This document shows, piece after piece, positions 9,059 to 18,197 of a stretch of DNA of 64,000 bases. The stretch lies in assembly GCF_017745095.1 (NCBI RefSeq), contig NZ_JAGHZZ010000012.1:83455-147454 (forward strand). The letters are read 5' to 3'. Source of the DNA: Sporocytophaga sp. (GTDB lineage: Bacteria > Bacteroidota > Bacteroidia > Cytophagales > Cytophagaceae). The notes under the pieces are model-generated. The model was given only the letters and a program-made list of their open reading frames with translations. It was not told where the DNA came from and did no database searches. Position numbers and translations under genes: made by a program. Within the stretch, counting starts at the first letter, position 1; each line of letters starts with the position of its first letter.

Positions 9059-10813
9059 ATGTACAGGGTAAATAAAGAGCTTGCCGAAATCTTTGAGGCA
9101 ATAGGCAGCATATATGAATTTAAAGGACCTAAAGAACGATTCAGGTCAATTGCTTATCACAATGCAGCCAGAATCATCAATGACCTTCCAGAAGATATCA
9201 GAGAGCATATAGAAGATGGAAAGTTCATTAAAACCTATGGTATTGGTAAAAGCATTGAAGAGAAAATCTTTGAGTTCCTTAAAACTAACCAGGTAAGCTT
9301 ATTTAATGATCTGCAAAAGGAAGTTCCCAAAGACTTCCTTACACTTATGAAGGTTCAGGGATTAGGGCCTGAAACATTAAAAAGATTTTATTTTGACCTT
9401 AACTTAAGTACCAAAGAGCAGATTATAGAAGCCCTTCAGGATGGCAGAATCTTACAGCTTAAAGGTTTTCAAAAAAAGAAGGTAAATAATATTTTATCAG
9501 CTTTGCTTAAGAAAACTGAGACAGATGAACGACTACCATTATGGGATGCACAAGAAATCAGCTCCAGCATTATTAAGATGCTTAATACAATACCGCAGAT
9601 CCAACTGATTGATATTGCAGGAAGCCTTCGCAGGCAAAAAGAAACTGTTGGTGACATTGACCTCTTGATCGCTGCCAAAGCCAAAGATCGGAAAGCCATT
9701 ATCAGGCATTTTGTATCTCTTGATGAAGTTGAAAACCTTTATGCAGAAGGCGACACCAAAGCCAGTGTATACTTCAAATCCTTTAAAAGACAGGTAGACA
9801 TTAGAATAGTAACCGAAGATCAATGGGGTGCTGCACTTCAATATTTCACAGGTTCAAAGGCACATAACATTCACCTTCGAAAACTTGCCATTGAAAAAGG
9901 TTTTAAGATAAATGAATATGGTCTTTTTACTGTAGATGACAATAAAAAAGTTGCAGGAGAAAATGAAGAAGATATTTATCATGCTCTGGGTCTTGAATGG
10001 ATGCCTCCTGAAATGCGCGAGGATACTGGTGAAATTGAACTTGCTTCTGAAGGTTTGATACCTCAGCTCATCACATTGGAGGATATAAAAGGTGATATGC
10101 ATACGCACTCCAGATGGTCTGATGGACGCAGCTCCATTGAAGAAATTGCAGACTATATTTCCGCTAATCAAAAATATGACTACATAGTCATTACGGATCA
10201 TTCCAAATCCCAGATAGTTGCAGGAGGAATGCAGGAAGGTCAATTTATTGATCAGTTAAAAGAAATCAAAAAGGTAAACAAGAAGATCGGGAAAGACCTT
10301 ATAAAGTCAGGAACTGAAGTGGATATAATGCCTGATGGTTCTTTGGATTTATCTGATTCCCTATTACAGACGCTTGATTGGGTTGTAGCTTCAATTCATT
10401 CCCATTTTAACCAGGACAATACAGAAAGAATCATTAAAGCTTGTCACAACCCATATGTATGTGCAATAGGCCACCCGACAGGAAGAGTACTTGGAACAAG
10501 AGAAGGCTATACTGTTGATATGGAAAGAATTCTCGATGTTGCAGCGGAGACGGGAACGGCAATTGAAATAAATGCACATAGCCATCGCATGGACATCAAT
10601 GATCGTTGGGCTAAAAGAGCTATTGAGAAAGGCGTAAAGCTTGTAATAGGCACCGATAGTCATAATACAGGAAATTATAGCTTTATGAGATTAGGAGTTG
10701 CAATAGCGAGGAGAGCCTGGTGTACGAAAGACAATATCTTAAATACATTAGACTGGGCAACGATTGAAGCATTTAAGAAGAGGAAACTGGAGAGGATTTA
10801 TATGCTGCATTAA
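9059..10813 (+). CDS. polX: DNA polymerase/3'-5' exonuclease PolX
   Basis: This 584-residue protein has the standard bacterial PolX length and order. The N-terminal 8-kDa-like and HhH fingers region (residues 1-150, with GIGKSIEEKI and VQGLGPETLKRF) precedes a Pol-beta-type palm with nucleotidyltransferase motif AGSLRRQKETVGDIDLL (about 188-204). A C-terminal PHP domain starts near residue 345 with DMHTHSRWSDG and carries further His/Asp metal ligands (ITDHSK, ASIHSHF, GHPTGR, GTDSHN). By family knowledge it fills short gaps in base excision repair, and the PHP domain supplies 3'-5' exonuclease and AP-endonuclease activity. AAGGAAGG lies just before the ATG, an unusually good ribosome site here. 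Its own transcript is likely. Confidence 0.96.
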   Translation: MYRVNKELAEIFEAIGSIYEFKGPKERFRSIAYHNAARIINDLPEDIREHIEDGKFIKTYGIGKSIEEKIFEFLKTNQVSLFNDLQKEVPKDFLTLMKVQGLGPETLKRFYFDLNLSTKEQIIEALQDGRILQLKGFQKKKVNNILSALLKKTETDERLPLWDAQEISSSIIKMLNTIPQIQLIDIAGSLRRQKETVGDIDLLIAAKAKDRKAIIRHFVSLDEVENLYAEGDTKASVYFKSFKRQVDIRIVTEDQWGAALQYFTGSKAHNIHLRKLAIEKGFKINEYGLFTVDDNKKVAGENEEDIYHALGLEWMPPEMREDTGEIELASEGLIPQLITLEDIKGDMHTHSRWSDGRSSIEEIADYISANQKYDYIVITDHSKSQIVAGGMQEGQFIDQLKEIKKVNKKIGKDLIKSGTEVDIMPDGSLDLSDSLLQTLDWVVASIHSHFNQDNTERIIKACHNPYVCAIGHPTGRVLGTREGYTVDMERILDVAAETGTAIEINAHSHRMDINDRWAKRAIEKGVKLVIGTDSHNTGNYSFMRLGVAIARRAWCTKDNILNTLDWATIEAFKKRKLERIYMLH

Positions 10814-10913
10814 AAATTATAAATCTATTTAGGACGACATAATTGGCTGGCACGCGGCTTTCAAAACTCTAACTTATGAATACTCTCCTCCAAAGCCTCA
10901 TAGGACAGAGAAG

Positions 10914-11231
10914 TTATCTGTCAGGATTATTTCTGGTTAGAAGTAAAAACGTCTGGATTATTAAAAGAACAAATAAAACACGTAAGTTATTACTCGATTT
11001 TACTGAAGAGTTTTTATGGATAGTATGTATAGCGTCAAGATGCTCTTTAGCTCTTTTCTTTGCTGTATCAATATTTTGCATTGCATCGATCTCTGCTTTT
11101 TGAAAAGAGATCAAATGATTATTTTTTATTTCTGCAAAGTCAACTTCTAAAAAGGTAGCACCCAATAGATAAAATAGAAGTCCTATTGAAATTATTTTTG
11201 CTACTATCCTAATCCTCCTGATTACTTGCAT
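10914..11231 (-). CDS. Small hypothetical membrane protein
   Basis: This 105-residue protein has two predicted membrane segments, about residues 12-30 (IISIGLLFYLLGATFLEV) and 85-98 (VLFVLLIIQTFLLL). They flank a helical, charged central part, so the middle probably faces the periplasm or cytoplasm as a hairpin. I recognise no family. A 75-codon frame on the opposite strand overlaps it; the minus-strand frame is preferred because its membrane-protein character is coherent and it continues the minus-strand gene run. It sits 52 bp downstream of another small membrane protein and could be co-transcribed with it. Confidence 0.6.
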   Translation of the reverse strand: MQVIRRIRIVAKIISIGLLFYLLGATFLEVDFAEIKNNHLISFQKAEIDAMQNIDTAKKRAKEHLDAIHTIHKNSSVKSSNNLRVLFVLLIIQTFLLLTRNNPDR

Positions 11232-11283
11232 TTCTTTATATTGATGGGTAACGATCGAAACACTTTGTAAATTTTCATTTTAA

Positions 11284-11682
11284 CTATTCTATAAACCAAT
11301 CAGTCAACCTACAATAGAATAGCCAATGCACAAAAAAAACTAAACCCATAAAGAATATAACAATGACTAGAAGATCTTCCTTCTCTGGTTTGTTTCTAAA
11401 CAATCTAAAAACTAGAAAAACAAAAAAAATACTACTTAACAAGCTATAAAGCAATAAAAGATAAATTATTCCAATATGCCCATCCATTGAAATTTCTTTG
11501 GGATCAATAGGGTTCTCATCAGGCCATGCCTTATACTTTAACCTAAATCTTATTACTAATCCATAAAACGTCAATAAGAATGACCAAGGAATTAAAGATA
11601 TCCAGAATGATACTTTTTTAAAAAGTATTATTTCCTTTCTTGGCCTATTGATATGATTAAATTCAAGGCTTATAAATTTCAT
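11284..11682 (-). CDS. Hypothetical membrane protein with three membrane segments
   Basis: This 132-residue protein has hydrophobic segments at about residues 27-46 (FWISLIPWSFLLTFYGLVI), 72-94 (IIYLLLLYSLLSSIFFVFLVF) and 105-124 (LVIVIFFMGLVFFVHWLF). A polar loop rich in Asp, Pro and Glu (residues 53-68) joins the first two. No known family is recognised. It may share a transcript with the 105-residue membrane protein downstream. A membrane location is well supported; the function is unknown. Confidence 0.65.
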   Translation of the reverse strand: MKFISLEFNHINRPRKEIILFKKVSFWISLIPWSFLLTFYGLVIRFRLKYKAWPDENPIDPKEISMDGHIGIIYLLLLYSLLSSIFFVFLVFRLFRNKPEKEDLLVIVIFFMGLVFFVHWLFYCRLTDWFIE

Positions 11683-11710
11683 TTCTCTTTAATTGCTCGA
11701 AATGATTACT

Positions 11711-12694
11711 TTAATACGTCACCATTTGCTTATTATACTTATTCCTGTAATCTATAGGAGTCATACCAGTAATCTTCCTAAAAACATCTCTGAAAGCTTT
11801 AGAATCGGTATATCCTACATCAAACATGATTTCACTGATATTCTTCCTTGTTGATTCCAGATTCTTTTTGGCAGCTTCTATCTTCACCCTTTGAATATAT
11901 TCTGTAATTGTATTGCTGGTGGCCTTCTTAAACCTTCGCTCAAAGCTTCTCCTTCCTACTGCAAACAGATCCGACAACTGATCTACAGAGATCTTCTCCT
12001 GAAAATTGGATTCTATAAACTCCTGTGCCTTTTTTACCGGTTCATCTTCATGTTCTTTCTGTCCTCTGAACATGACAAATGAAGACTGACTATAACGGTC
12101 TATTTCTATTTCAAAATACTTGGCAGCAAGTATAGAAAGTTCTCTGTCTGTATATTTTTCAAGTAAGTATATAAGTAAATTCCAGAATGAGTTGGCTCCT
12201 CCACTACAATAAATACCCTTTTCATCAGTAATAATTTTTTCTGATACTAATATAGCTTCAGGAAACATCTGCCTGAAAGAATGCTCTGCAAGCCAATGTG
12301 TGGCGCACTTCCTACCATCCAGTAGTCCTGTAGAGGCCAGCAGAAAAGTTCCGACACATAAACTTGCCACTTCTCCCCCATTATTATATTGCTTATTGAT
12401 CCAAGGGAAAAAATCCTTATTGATATCAATTACTTGTGTCCAATCGCCATTAACAGCAGGAATGATAATCAAATCGGTTTTAAAGGAATCTTCAATAGTC
12501 AGATCAGGATGAACTCTGAAAAAAGAATCATAAACCTGAGCTTCTTTGTCAATCCCAACTAACTGTACTTTAAACAATGGTTGTTTTCCTTTATTGATAA
12601 GAAATTCATTTGCCATTGTGAATGCCTTAAATGCGCCTTCAATGCAGCCTAGGGAAGCTGCTCCTCTCGGAACAAGAATTGATATGTGCTTCAT
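11711..12694 (-). CDS. GlxA-like transcriptional regulator (DJ-1/PfpI domain plus AraC HTH)
   Basis: This 327-residue protein is the usual GlxA-family length. The N-terminal DJ-1/PfpI class-I amidotransferase-like domain covers about residues 3-180, with the nucleophile-elbow region SLCVGTFLLASTGLLDG near residue 113 and a typical THWL motif. The C-terminal AraC/XylS double helix-turn-helix covers about 225-325 (SVDQLSDLFAVGRRSFERRF, and VGYTDSKAFRDVFRKITGMTP). These proteins sense small nitrogenous or aliphatic compounds and activate nearby genes; the ligand cannot be read from the sequence. No obvious target operon is adjacent. Whether the nucleophile-like Cys is catalytic is unknown; in this family the domain is usually regulatory. 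Confidence 0.92.
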   Translation of the reverse strand: MKHISILVPRGAASLGCIEGAFKAFTMANEFLINKGKQPLFKVQLVGIDKEAQVYDSFFRVHPDLTIEDSFKTDLIIIPAVNGDWTQVIDINKDFFPWINKQYNNGGEVASLCVGTFLLASTGLLDGRKCATHWLAEHSFRQMFPEAILVSEKIITDEKGIYCSGGANSFWNLLIYLLEKYTDRELSILAAKYFEIEIDRYSQSSFVMFRGQKEHEDEPVKKAQEFIESNFQEKISVDQLSDLFAVGRRSFERRFKKATSNTITEYIQRVKIEAAKKNLESTRKNISEIMFDVGYTDSKAFRDVFRKITGMTPIDYRNKYNKQMVTY

Positions 12695-12851
12695 TAGAAA
12701 ATATACCTGGAAACCTCTTGAAACAATTATTTCCTAATTTTAATTCTGAGAAAATACGAAATCAGGAAAGGACTAGATGTCTTATTTAGTAAACATATGA
12801 AAAAAAAGTGTCGTAAACAACCCGAAAATAGCTACTTTTTACCCAATTATG

Positions 12852-13745
12852 CTATTCAAGTTTAAAATTGACAGGCAGATTAAATACCACGTCTACTTTC
12901 TCTCCATTGTGACTGCCGGCTTCCCAATCTGGCATTTCATGGATCAGACGTAATACTTCACCGTCAAAATTCCGCGAACCTTCTACTGATTTAAGAATTC
13001 TCGGATCTTTGATTTTACCATTTTTATCAACTACAAAAGTCGCATAAACAATACCCTCTATTTTATTTTGTCTCTCCCACTTTGGATACTTAAGATTTTG
13101 TTGAATATATGCTATCATCAGTTCAAACCCACCTTTAAACTCCGGCATTTGCTCGACATGTGTGTATGGGCCTTCATTTGGAGTAATTGTATCCGGAGGA
13201 AGCGCTACAATTCCCGTAATCTCAATTGGTACCTCAATCACCTCGTCCCTTTCAATACATTTCGGAGTTGTTTTTAATATTTGTTGCGAAACTTCCTTTT
13301 TTATTGCACCATTATCAGGATCTGAATTAACCTTCTTTAATTCTGAAGAATCACTAAGCACTTTAGATGTTTGTGCTATTGAAGAGCTCTCAGCAATGAT
13401 CTCTCTTTTATTCTCAACTTTAAAATTATTTTCACAACCAGATAAGACTAATGCCCCAAATGTTAAAAGGTAAAAGGCAAGATTAGAATTCTGATGCTGA
13501 TTAGAAAGCGCCTTAATTGTGACTACAAAATCCTCATAAGAAAAATCAAGCTGAGAAGAATAAAATCTACCACAAACCTGTTTATTGTAATTTAAAATAA
13601 GATACTCGAGTATTTCTTGTCTGGACTTTCCTCTAAAGTCTGTAACATCCTTTTTACAACTAATGCAATATCTGGACCGGACACCGATCTTCATCTTCTC
13701 CCAGTCTTCATGACAAGGATTGGGGATACCTATCTTAGGCTTCAT
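12852..13745 (-). CDS. TonB C-terminal-domain protein with a Cys-rich N-terminal module
   Basis: The frame is open to 13817, but the ATG at 13745 starts a Bacteroidota-type module (MKPKIGIPNPCHEDWEKM) and is preferred, giving 297 residues. The N-terminal 90 residues contain PCHEDW, RYCISCKKDVTDF and KQVCGRF, a Cys/His set that could bind zinc. One hydrophobic segment (LAFYLLTFGALVLSGC, about residues 110-125) is a membrane anchor, or conceivably ends in an internal lipobox-like Cys. A polar linker leads to the TonB C-terminal fold (YIQQNLKYPKWERQNKIEG, IVYATFVVDKNGKI). TonB transmits inner-membrane energy to outer-membrane transporters. Neither ExbB nor ExbD is adjacent, so it may instead serve as a structural or signalling TonB-like protein. 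Confidence 0.82.
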   Translation of the reverse strand: MKPKIGIPNPCHEDWEKMKIGVRSRYCISCKKDVTDFRGKSRQEILEYLILNYNKQVCGRFYSSQLDFSYEDFVVTIKALSNQHQNSNLAFYLLTFGALVLSGCENNFKVENKREIIAESSSIAQTSKVLSDSSELKKVNSDPDNGAIKKEVSQQILKTTPKCIERDEVIEVPIEITGIVALPPDTITPNEGPYTHVEQMPEFKGGFELMIAYIQQNLKYPKWERQNKIEGIVYATFVVDKNGKIKDPRILKSVEGSRNFDGEVLRLIHEMPDWEAGSHNGEKVDVVFNLPVNFKLE

Positions 13746-13905
13746 AAAAAATGGCTTTAAAGCTAAACGATAAAAGTCTTTACTTATTGATTTATTAAAA
13801 ATACCAAGGATGATCAAAAAAAGAAAGGTCTCATAAATTAATTATGAAACCTTTATGGAACAGTACCTATACCAACCTTCAGTAGATAAGCGATTAGGCT
13901 CTTTA

Positions 13906-14337
13906 TTAAACTGATTCAGTATATTTCTTAAAATTATTCAGAATCGCCTGCCAGCCTTGCTTCTGCATTTCTACAGGATTTTGAGATTCAGCATCAAATG
14001 TTTCCACTACCTTAGTCTCATTTCCCTGTGCAGAGAACACTACTTTTGTCTTTCTACCATCTCCCATGGTGTATTCTATCACTTTGTTGGTTTCAACGTT
14101 GGTATATTCTCCACCAAAGTCAAAGCTAAAACTGCCATCTTTTGCTGCCATTCTGGTCTTAAACTTTCCACCTTTTCGCAAATCATTTTCAGCATAAGGT
14201 GCATGCCAATCGTCAGATGCCTGACACCATTTGGTGATATCCTCAGGTGAATTCCAGGTTTTCCAAACTTTCTCTACAGGTGCTTTTACCAAAGCCTCTA
14301 CGGTTACAGATATCGGGGTTGTTGTTTCTTTGCTCAT
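13906..14337 (-). CDS. SRPBCC/AHSA1-family protein
   Basis: This 143-residue single-domain protein fits the AHSA1-like START superfamily. It opens with ITVEALVKAPVEKVWKTWNSP-type sequence, followed by the glycine turn GGKFKTRM, a FGGEYTNV strand and a C-terminal helix with QGWQAILNNFKKYTE. Members are cytosolic hydrophobic-ligand-binding or stress proteins, and this size class is frequently annotated only as an SRPBCC domain protein. It stands alone, with an untranslated 263-bp region upstream that contains one possible small frame on the opposite strand. No ligand can be inferred. Confidence 0.9.
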   Translation of the reverse strand: MSKETTTPISVTVEALVKAPVEKVWKTWNSPEDITKWCQASDDWHAPYAENDLRKGGKFKTRMAAKDGSFSFDFGGEYTNVETNKVIEYTMGDGRKTKVVFSAQGNETKVVETFDAESQNPVEMQKQGWQAILNNFKKYTESV

Positions 14338-14447
14338 AGTCTTTTGGTTAGATTAATATATTGACACAAAATTACTTTAAAACCTTAAATTCGAATATAT
14401 TGTAAACGACAATCGTAAGGGGTAATTCCGACAATCTTTATTTAAAG

Positions 14448-14567
14448 ATGGTTAAACTAATACAGAAGTCCGATTATAATCAATACAACATTAACAACAT
14501 TTGGACGAAAAACATTGACCTGGTAGATTTTCTTTATGAAATGAAAAAGCAATTTATTTCTAACTAA
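14448..14567 (+). CDS. Possible 39-residue small protein
   Basis: An ATG frame of 39 codons lies in the 263-bp gap between two minus-strand genes. It reads MVKLIQKSDYNQYN..., ends FLYEMKKQFISN, and looks protein-like (Trp, mixed charged and hydrophobic residues). It has no recognisable family and no terminator. It may be a relic or chance. No other feature is visible in the gap. Confidence 0.25.
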   Translation: MVKLIQKSDYNQYNINNIWTKNIDLVDFLYEMKKQFISN

Positions 14568-14600
14568 ATTCTTCCTTTTCATTTTTTTACATTTTTTAAG

Positions 14601-15479
14601 CTATTGATTGATAGGTTGACTTCTAAGTATATCTCTGTGTATTTGTCCGGGAAGTACTCTGTATACAGGGACTTTTATAGAATATTCTTTACACAGCTTT
14701 TTTATTTCTTCATCAATCTGTTCATTTGAATACCTTGAAGAGAAATGGCCAAGAATCAATGTTTCAATATTGATTTCAGAAACCATCTTTATAACCTCAT
14801 CCAAGTTGCTATGTTTGTTTCCATGCTTGTTTATTCTTTCTTCATCTTTTCCTCCAAGGAAAGTAGCTTCATGAATAAGGATTTTTGACTTGTCCCACTT
14901 TGCATAGTCATCAACCGGCGTATCTCCTGAATAGGTAAGAATATTTGTCCGGACTACCTCACTTAGCGCTTCTCTGCCAGATTCTGATATAAGCTGTTTG
15001 ATCCTATCTTGAGAAAGTGAAGCATATTCAGTCTTTAATTTTGTTTTAGTCTGATAGACTTTATAACTGAAGCTCTTGTGTATTCCTTTATCCGCTTTTA
15101 CATGCTCATTTCTGATAGCTTTAACAATCAGATAATCCGCTATCTGAATTTCTTCATCTTCAATAACCGCTTTCCAGACTGTGCCTTTTACATGCGGATC
15201 AAATTTCTTAGTAAACTCCTCTATGGCGGGGAAAGAGCCACAATGAGCCGGATAATGAAGTATAGGATATCCTTCCCGCGCATTTAATTGATTGAACTGC
15301 AGAAGCCCTCCCAGATGATCTCTGTCTGCATGCGATATAAAAACGTGATCTGCTTTTCTTGCTTTCTGTAACAATGCTGATGCCACTCCATCCCCAGCAT
15401 CAAACAATATCCCAAGCTCTTCTACAAAATACCACGTGGAGAATAATGCTGTAGAATAGCCACTAATATTAAACTTCAT
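14601..15479 (-). CDS. Metallo-beta-lactamase-fold hydrolase, ribonuclease Z-like
   Basis: This 292-residue protein has the MBL signature HADRDHLGG at about residues 50-58, preceded by a GILFDAGDG strand. Other metal-site elements follow: LTYSGDTP, IHEATFLGG and a late LGHFSSRY His. The arrangement resembles tRNase Z/ElaC, including the TYSGDT and HEATF motifs, but the protein has no obvious exosite arm, and HADRDH replaces the usual HxHxDH. It is cytoplasmic with no signal peptide. tRNA 3' processing is possible but unproven; a general phosphodiesterase role is an alternative. Confidence 0.85.
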   Translation of the reverse strand: MKFNISGYSTALFSTWYFVEELGILFDAGDGVASALLQKARKADHVFISHADRDHLGGLLQFNQLNAREGYPILHYPAHCGSFPAIEEFTKKFDPHVKGTVWKAVIEDEEIQIADYLIVKAIRNEHVKADKGIHKSFSYKVYQTKTKLKTEYASLSQDRIKQLISESGREALSEVVRTNILTYSGDTPVDDYAKWDKSKILIHEATFLGGKDEERINKHGNKHSNLDEVIKMVSEINIETLILGHFSSRYSNEQIDEEIKKLCKEYSIKVPVYRVLPGQIHRDILRSQPINQ

Positions 15480-15562
15480 AAAGCAATCTTTTACTTTCTG
15501 TTTTTAGTTGTAAGTATATTATCTATATGAAGCATTTATCAATTGTATCTTAAATGCCGTGA

Positions 15563-16294
15563 TCATTCTGTTTCATAATCCAGCTTCACTGTAATGGTAG
15601 CTGTCTTTCTTTTGGAAGAAGTATTAAAAGAACCTCCCCATGAAAAATCTTCTGATGAATTCTGAGCTACAATCTGAAATACTCCTAGGTCAGCATTTTT
15701 AAGATGTCCAATACTGCTCCCTGCATTCTCTGCTATTTTCATAGCGCGAATATTTGCATCCTTCGTTGCCTCTGCTATCATCTCTATTTTAAGTTCAGAA
15801 AGCTTTGTGTAATAATACTGTGGATTTTTGGAATAGAACTCCACACCTGAATTTATAAGCTCACTCACTTCCCTTGAAATCCCTTCAACCTTATCCACCT
15901 CCGCAGACTCTATTTGCACGTCCTGCTTTAGCCTGTATCCTATAAATATTGTTTTAGTCTTATTACCATCATCATCATAGACTTCATCGATTTCCTTATC
16001 TATGTTAACCGCAGAGAATATAATATTAGATTCTTTTATTCCTTTTGAGATCAAATAGTTTTTAATACTCTCTCTGTCCTTATCTAGCGCAGCATAAGCC
16101 TCTTTAAGGTTTGGATTAATTTTTGAAAATGAACCACTCCATACTATCAGATCAGACACAAAGTCTTTCTTTCCAAGGCCTGTAACGCTGATAATTTCAC
16201 TACTTCTATTTCTGTTCTTAAAAGCATTCGCAAAAATCAGAGCAGTAAAAATGATCGAAACACCTATAATCAGTGAGTTTAAATGTGATTTCAT
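15563..16294 (-). CDS. SIMPL (DUF541) domain periplasmic protein
   Basis: This 243-residue protein has an N-terminal signal-anchor (IIGVSIIFTALIFANAF). The SIMPL/DUF541 fold follows: ISVTGLGKKDFVSD at the start, a long helix with DRESIKNYLISKGIKESNI, an AEATKDANIRAMKIAENAG helix and a terminal ATITVKLDYE strand. Members are periplasmic or membrane-anchored and form large oligomers; a general molecular function has not been agreed. The gene follows the MBL-fold gene in tandem orientation with 83 bp between them and has no other functional link in the window. Confidence 0.88.
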   Translation of the reverse strand: MKSHLNSLIIGVSIIFTALIFANAFKNRNRSSEIISVTGLGKKDFVSDLIVWSGSFSKINPNLKEAYAALDKDRESIKNYLISKGIKESNIIFSAVNIDKEIDEVYDDDGNKTKTIFIGYRLKQDVQIESAEVDKVEGISREVSELINSGVEFYSKNPQYYYTKLSELKIEMIAEATKDANIRAMKIAENAGSSIGHLKNADLGVFQIVAQNSSEDFSWGGSFNTSSKRKTATITVKLDYETE

Positions 16295-16384
16295 ATTATC
16301 AAAAATTATTGCGGATGATAAATAAATGAAAATTAGCCTTCAGATCTTCTTTTAAAAATAAAATAAATAAAGGACAATCCTTGA

Positions 16385-17236
16385 TTATCCTTCCAAATAT
16401 TTCCAGTCTCTTATTGGTTCAAAGTCTTTGTAGCACTCTGCCACAGATGGATGTGAAAGCACTGACTCTACTGAAACCTCAGGGATTGCCTCATCAGCAA
16501 TTCCATTTTTCACAAATATAAAATTGAATCCTAATTCATTTGCCCCTACCAGTCGGTATCCCTTTCTTTTTGCTAGTTTGGTCATAGCCACCGGTGAAGC
16601 TCCATGATATACCGGATGTTTTCCCGGATATGAATAATCAGGATCATAAGGAACAACAATGTTATTTAAACCAAATTCAACATGTGTTTCAATGATCACA
16701 ACTTTTGGAGATACGACAGAAATTGCATCCCAGATCCAATAATCGTTTCCATCAACATCTATAGACAGCAAACCTATTTCCCCTTTAAACCCTGCATCTT
16801 CTATAAGTTTGTTTACATTTTCTCTGTTTACTTTTGAACAAACAAACTTTGGCTTATAAAACCAGGGATGAGGATATTTATCATAGAACTTTCTACCACG
16901 CTTGATACTCTTGGGATTTCCGTCTATAAATAATCCATGCCAGCCAAAATTGAAATATAGATTAGCTGAGTTACTATTGACTCCATCATCAGATCCTATT
17001 TCAACGAATACTTTATTATCCATTCCTATCGCAGCAAATAAGAACAACAACTTTCCATCCTCTTCAAATTGGGAAAAAACTCTGAAGCCCGTATCAGCGA
17101 TTTTCACATTTTCCTTATTGGAAATACGATCTTGATAGTAATGAAATAATTGCCTTTGGGAAATTTGCACAGATGGATTAAATCTGCTTCTTATTTTAGT
17201 TATTAAGAACTTGTCCTTTAAAAAATTCTTGATCAT
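16385..17236 (-). CDS. FkbM-like SAM-dependent methyltransferase
   Basis: This 283-residue protein has a Rossmann-type SAM-binding motif VFVEIGSDDGVNSNSANLY at about residues 71-90, an acidic second strand ending FIDGNPKSI, and a later IGLLSIDVDGNDYWIW segment typical of FkbM-like enzymes. The N-terminal 65 residues are basic and may contact the acceptor. Related proteins methylate glycans or polyketides, often encoded within surface-polysaccharide clusters, but no glycosyltransferase genes flank this one. The acceptor is therefore unknown. The reading frame is intact with an ATG start. Confidence 0.8.
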   Translation of the reverse strand: MIKNFLKDKFLITKIRSRFNPSVQISQRQLFHYYQDRISNKENVKIADTGFRVFSQFEEDGKLLFLFAAIGMDNKVFVEIGSDDGVNSNSANLYFNFGWHGLFIDGNPKSIKRGRKFYDKYPHPWFYKPKFVCSKVNRENVNKLIEDAGFKGEIGLLSIDVDGNDYWIWDAISVVSPKVVIIETHVEFGLNNIVVPYDPDYSYPGKHPVYHGASPVAMTKLAKRKGYRLVGANELGFNFIFVKNGIADEAIPEVSVESVLSHPSVAECYKDFEPIRDWKYLEG

Positions 17237-17422
17237 TGTTTATGCTGAAATAGAGTCTTTAAGCTGCGGAAATAACATCTCATATCCGTGCTAAGTAAGC
17301 AATATATGTATTTTTCCGAAATTCTGGTAAAAAGCTTAATGTTCCAGAACTATGACAATAAGGACAAATGGCTAATTATCAACCCTAAAACTTTATTGCA
17401 GATATTCTATTTTTCTAAAAAA

Positions 17423-18109
17423 TCAAACCTCACCATTCCAGACTCTATCTTTCGTTAAGCGCCTTCCTTTTAGTTTTGAATATACCTCCACGCCTCCTGG
17501 ATTATTCAGCTCTTCCGGTGTATTTATATCCGTCACAAAGCAATCATCAAGACTTTCAATACGCCACCGCACAAGTTCTCCGTGAATATTTAAATACGGC
17601 TCTACTTTTTTATCCTTAACCTTTTCCATCTTTTTATAAGCATCATCAAAAGATTTTGCTTTAATCAATACCATTCTGTCTTCTATCGTTTGTATCCCTT
17701 TCTTCTGTTTTTCAACTTCGATTACTACTGTCATCTTAACACAATAAAAATTAGTAGAAGCTTTTAATACCTTTCTTTTTGCTTTATCAATTTTATTAAT
17801 AGTAAAATAAGCTATTGATTGAATCTTATTTAATTTGGACAATACCAAAAATGGTATGATTGCTTTTAAACCACTAGGTTTTCCGGGAGAGCCTGTTACT
17901 TCATACGAAGTAAATAAATTCAACTTCATAATCTTTTCAATCTTTTGTTTTCTATCCTCAGCAACCTTCGCTTTTCTCTCTTTTGGAGATAAGTTATAAA
18001 TACTTTTAATATCTATATACTTCGGATGGATTGAAACTTGAACATTCCTCTTTTCATCGGGAAATCTTTTATCGAGAATCCAATCCTCCAGGCCTTTTAT
18101 TGAACTCAT
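17423..18109 (-). CDS. DUF4288-domain protein
   Basis: This 228-residue, lysine-rich protein is probably cytosolic. The C-terminal half (residues 120-210) matches the DUF4288 pattern: FYCVKMTVVIEVEKQ, DRMVLIKAKSFDDAYKKME, then YLNIHGELVRWRIESLDDCF. The N-terminal half, with LEDWILDKRFPDEKRNVQ and PFLVLSKLNKIQSIAYF, is not one I can place. The domain has no established activity and often occurs as a stand-alone small protein. Neighbouring genes on the same strand (DinB, Crp/Fnr) are well separated and do not look co-transcribed. Confidence 0.75.
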   Translation of the reverse strand: MSSIKGLEDWILDKRFPDEKRNVQVSIHPKYIDIKSIYNLSPKERKAKVAEDRKQKIEKIMKLNLFTSYEVTGSPGKPSGLKAIIPFLVLSKLNKIQSIAYFTINKIDKAKRKVLKASTNFYCVKMTVVIEVEKQKKGIQTIEDRMVLIKAKSFDDAYKKMEKVKDKKVEPYLNIHGELVRWRIESLDDCFVTDINTPEELNNPGGVEVYSKLKGRRLTKDRVWNGEV

Positions 18110-18197
18110 TATTGATCAGAAATTAAAATTCAGATCAAATTTATGTTTTTATCTCTAAAAATTAATTGACACTTAATCATAAAGAAGATAGACCTTT

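Noticed and set aside
10843..10874. TTGGCTGGCACGCGGCTTTC-type sequence near the end of polX resembling the reverse REP core
   Set aside because: It shares the GGCTGGC-CGC start but lacks the complementary second arm and ACA/TGT loop, so it may be chance similarity; a genome-wide search would decide.
10876..11103. 75-codon plus-strand frame opposite the 105-residue membrane protein
   Set aside because: Composition is poor and the overlapping minus-strand frame gives a coherent two-helix membrane protein in line with its neighbours.
13746..13817. 24-codon N-terminal extension of the TonB-domain protein
   Set aside because: The conserved KPKIGIPNPC start follows the internal ATG at 13745, and the extension has no supporting feature.
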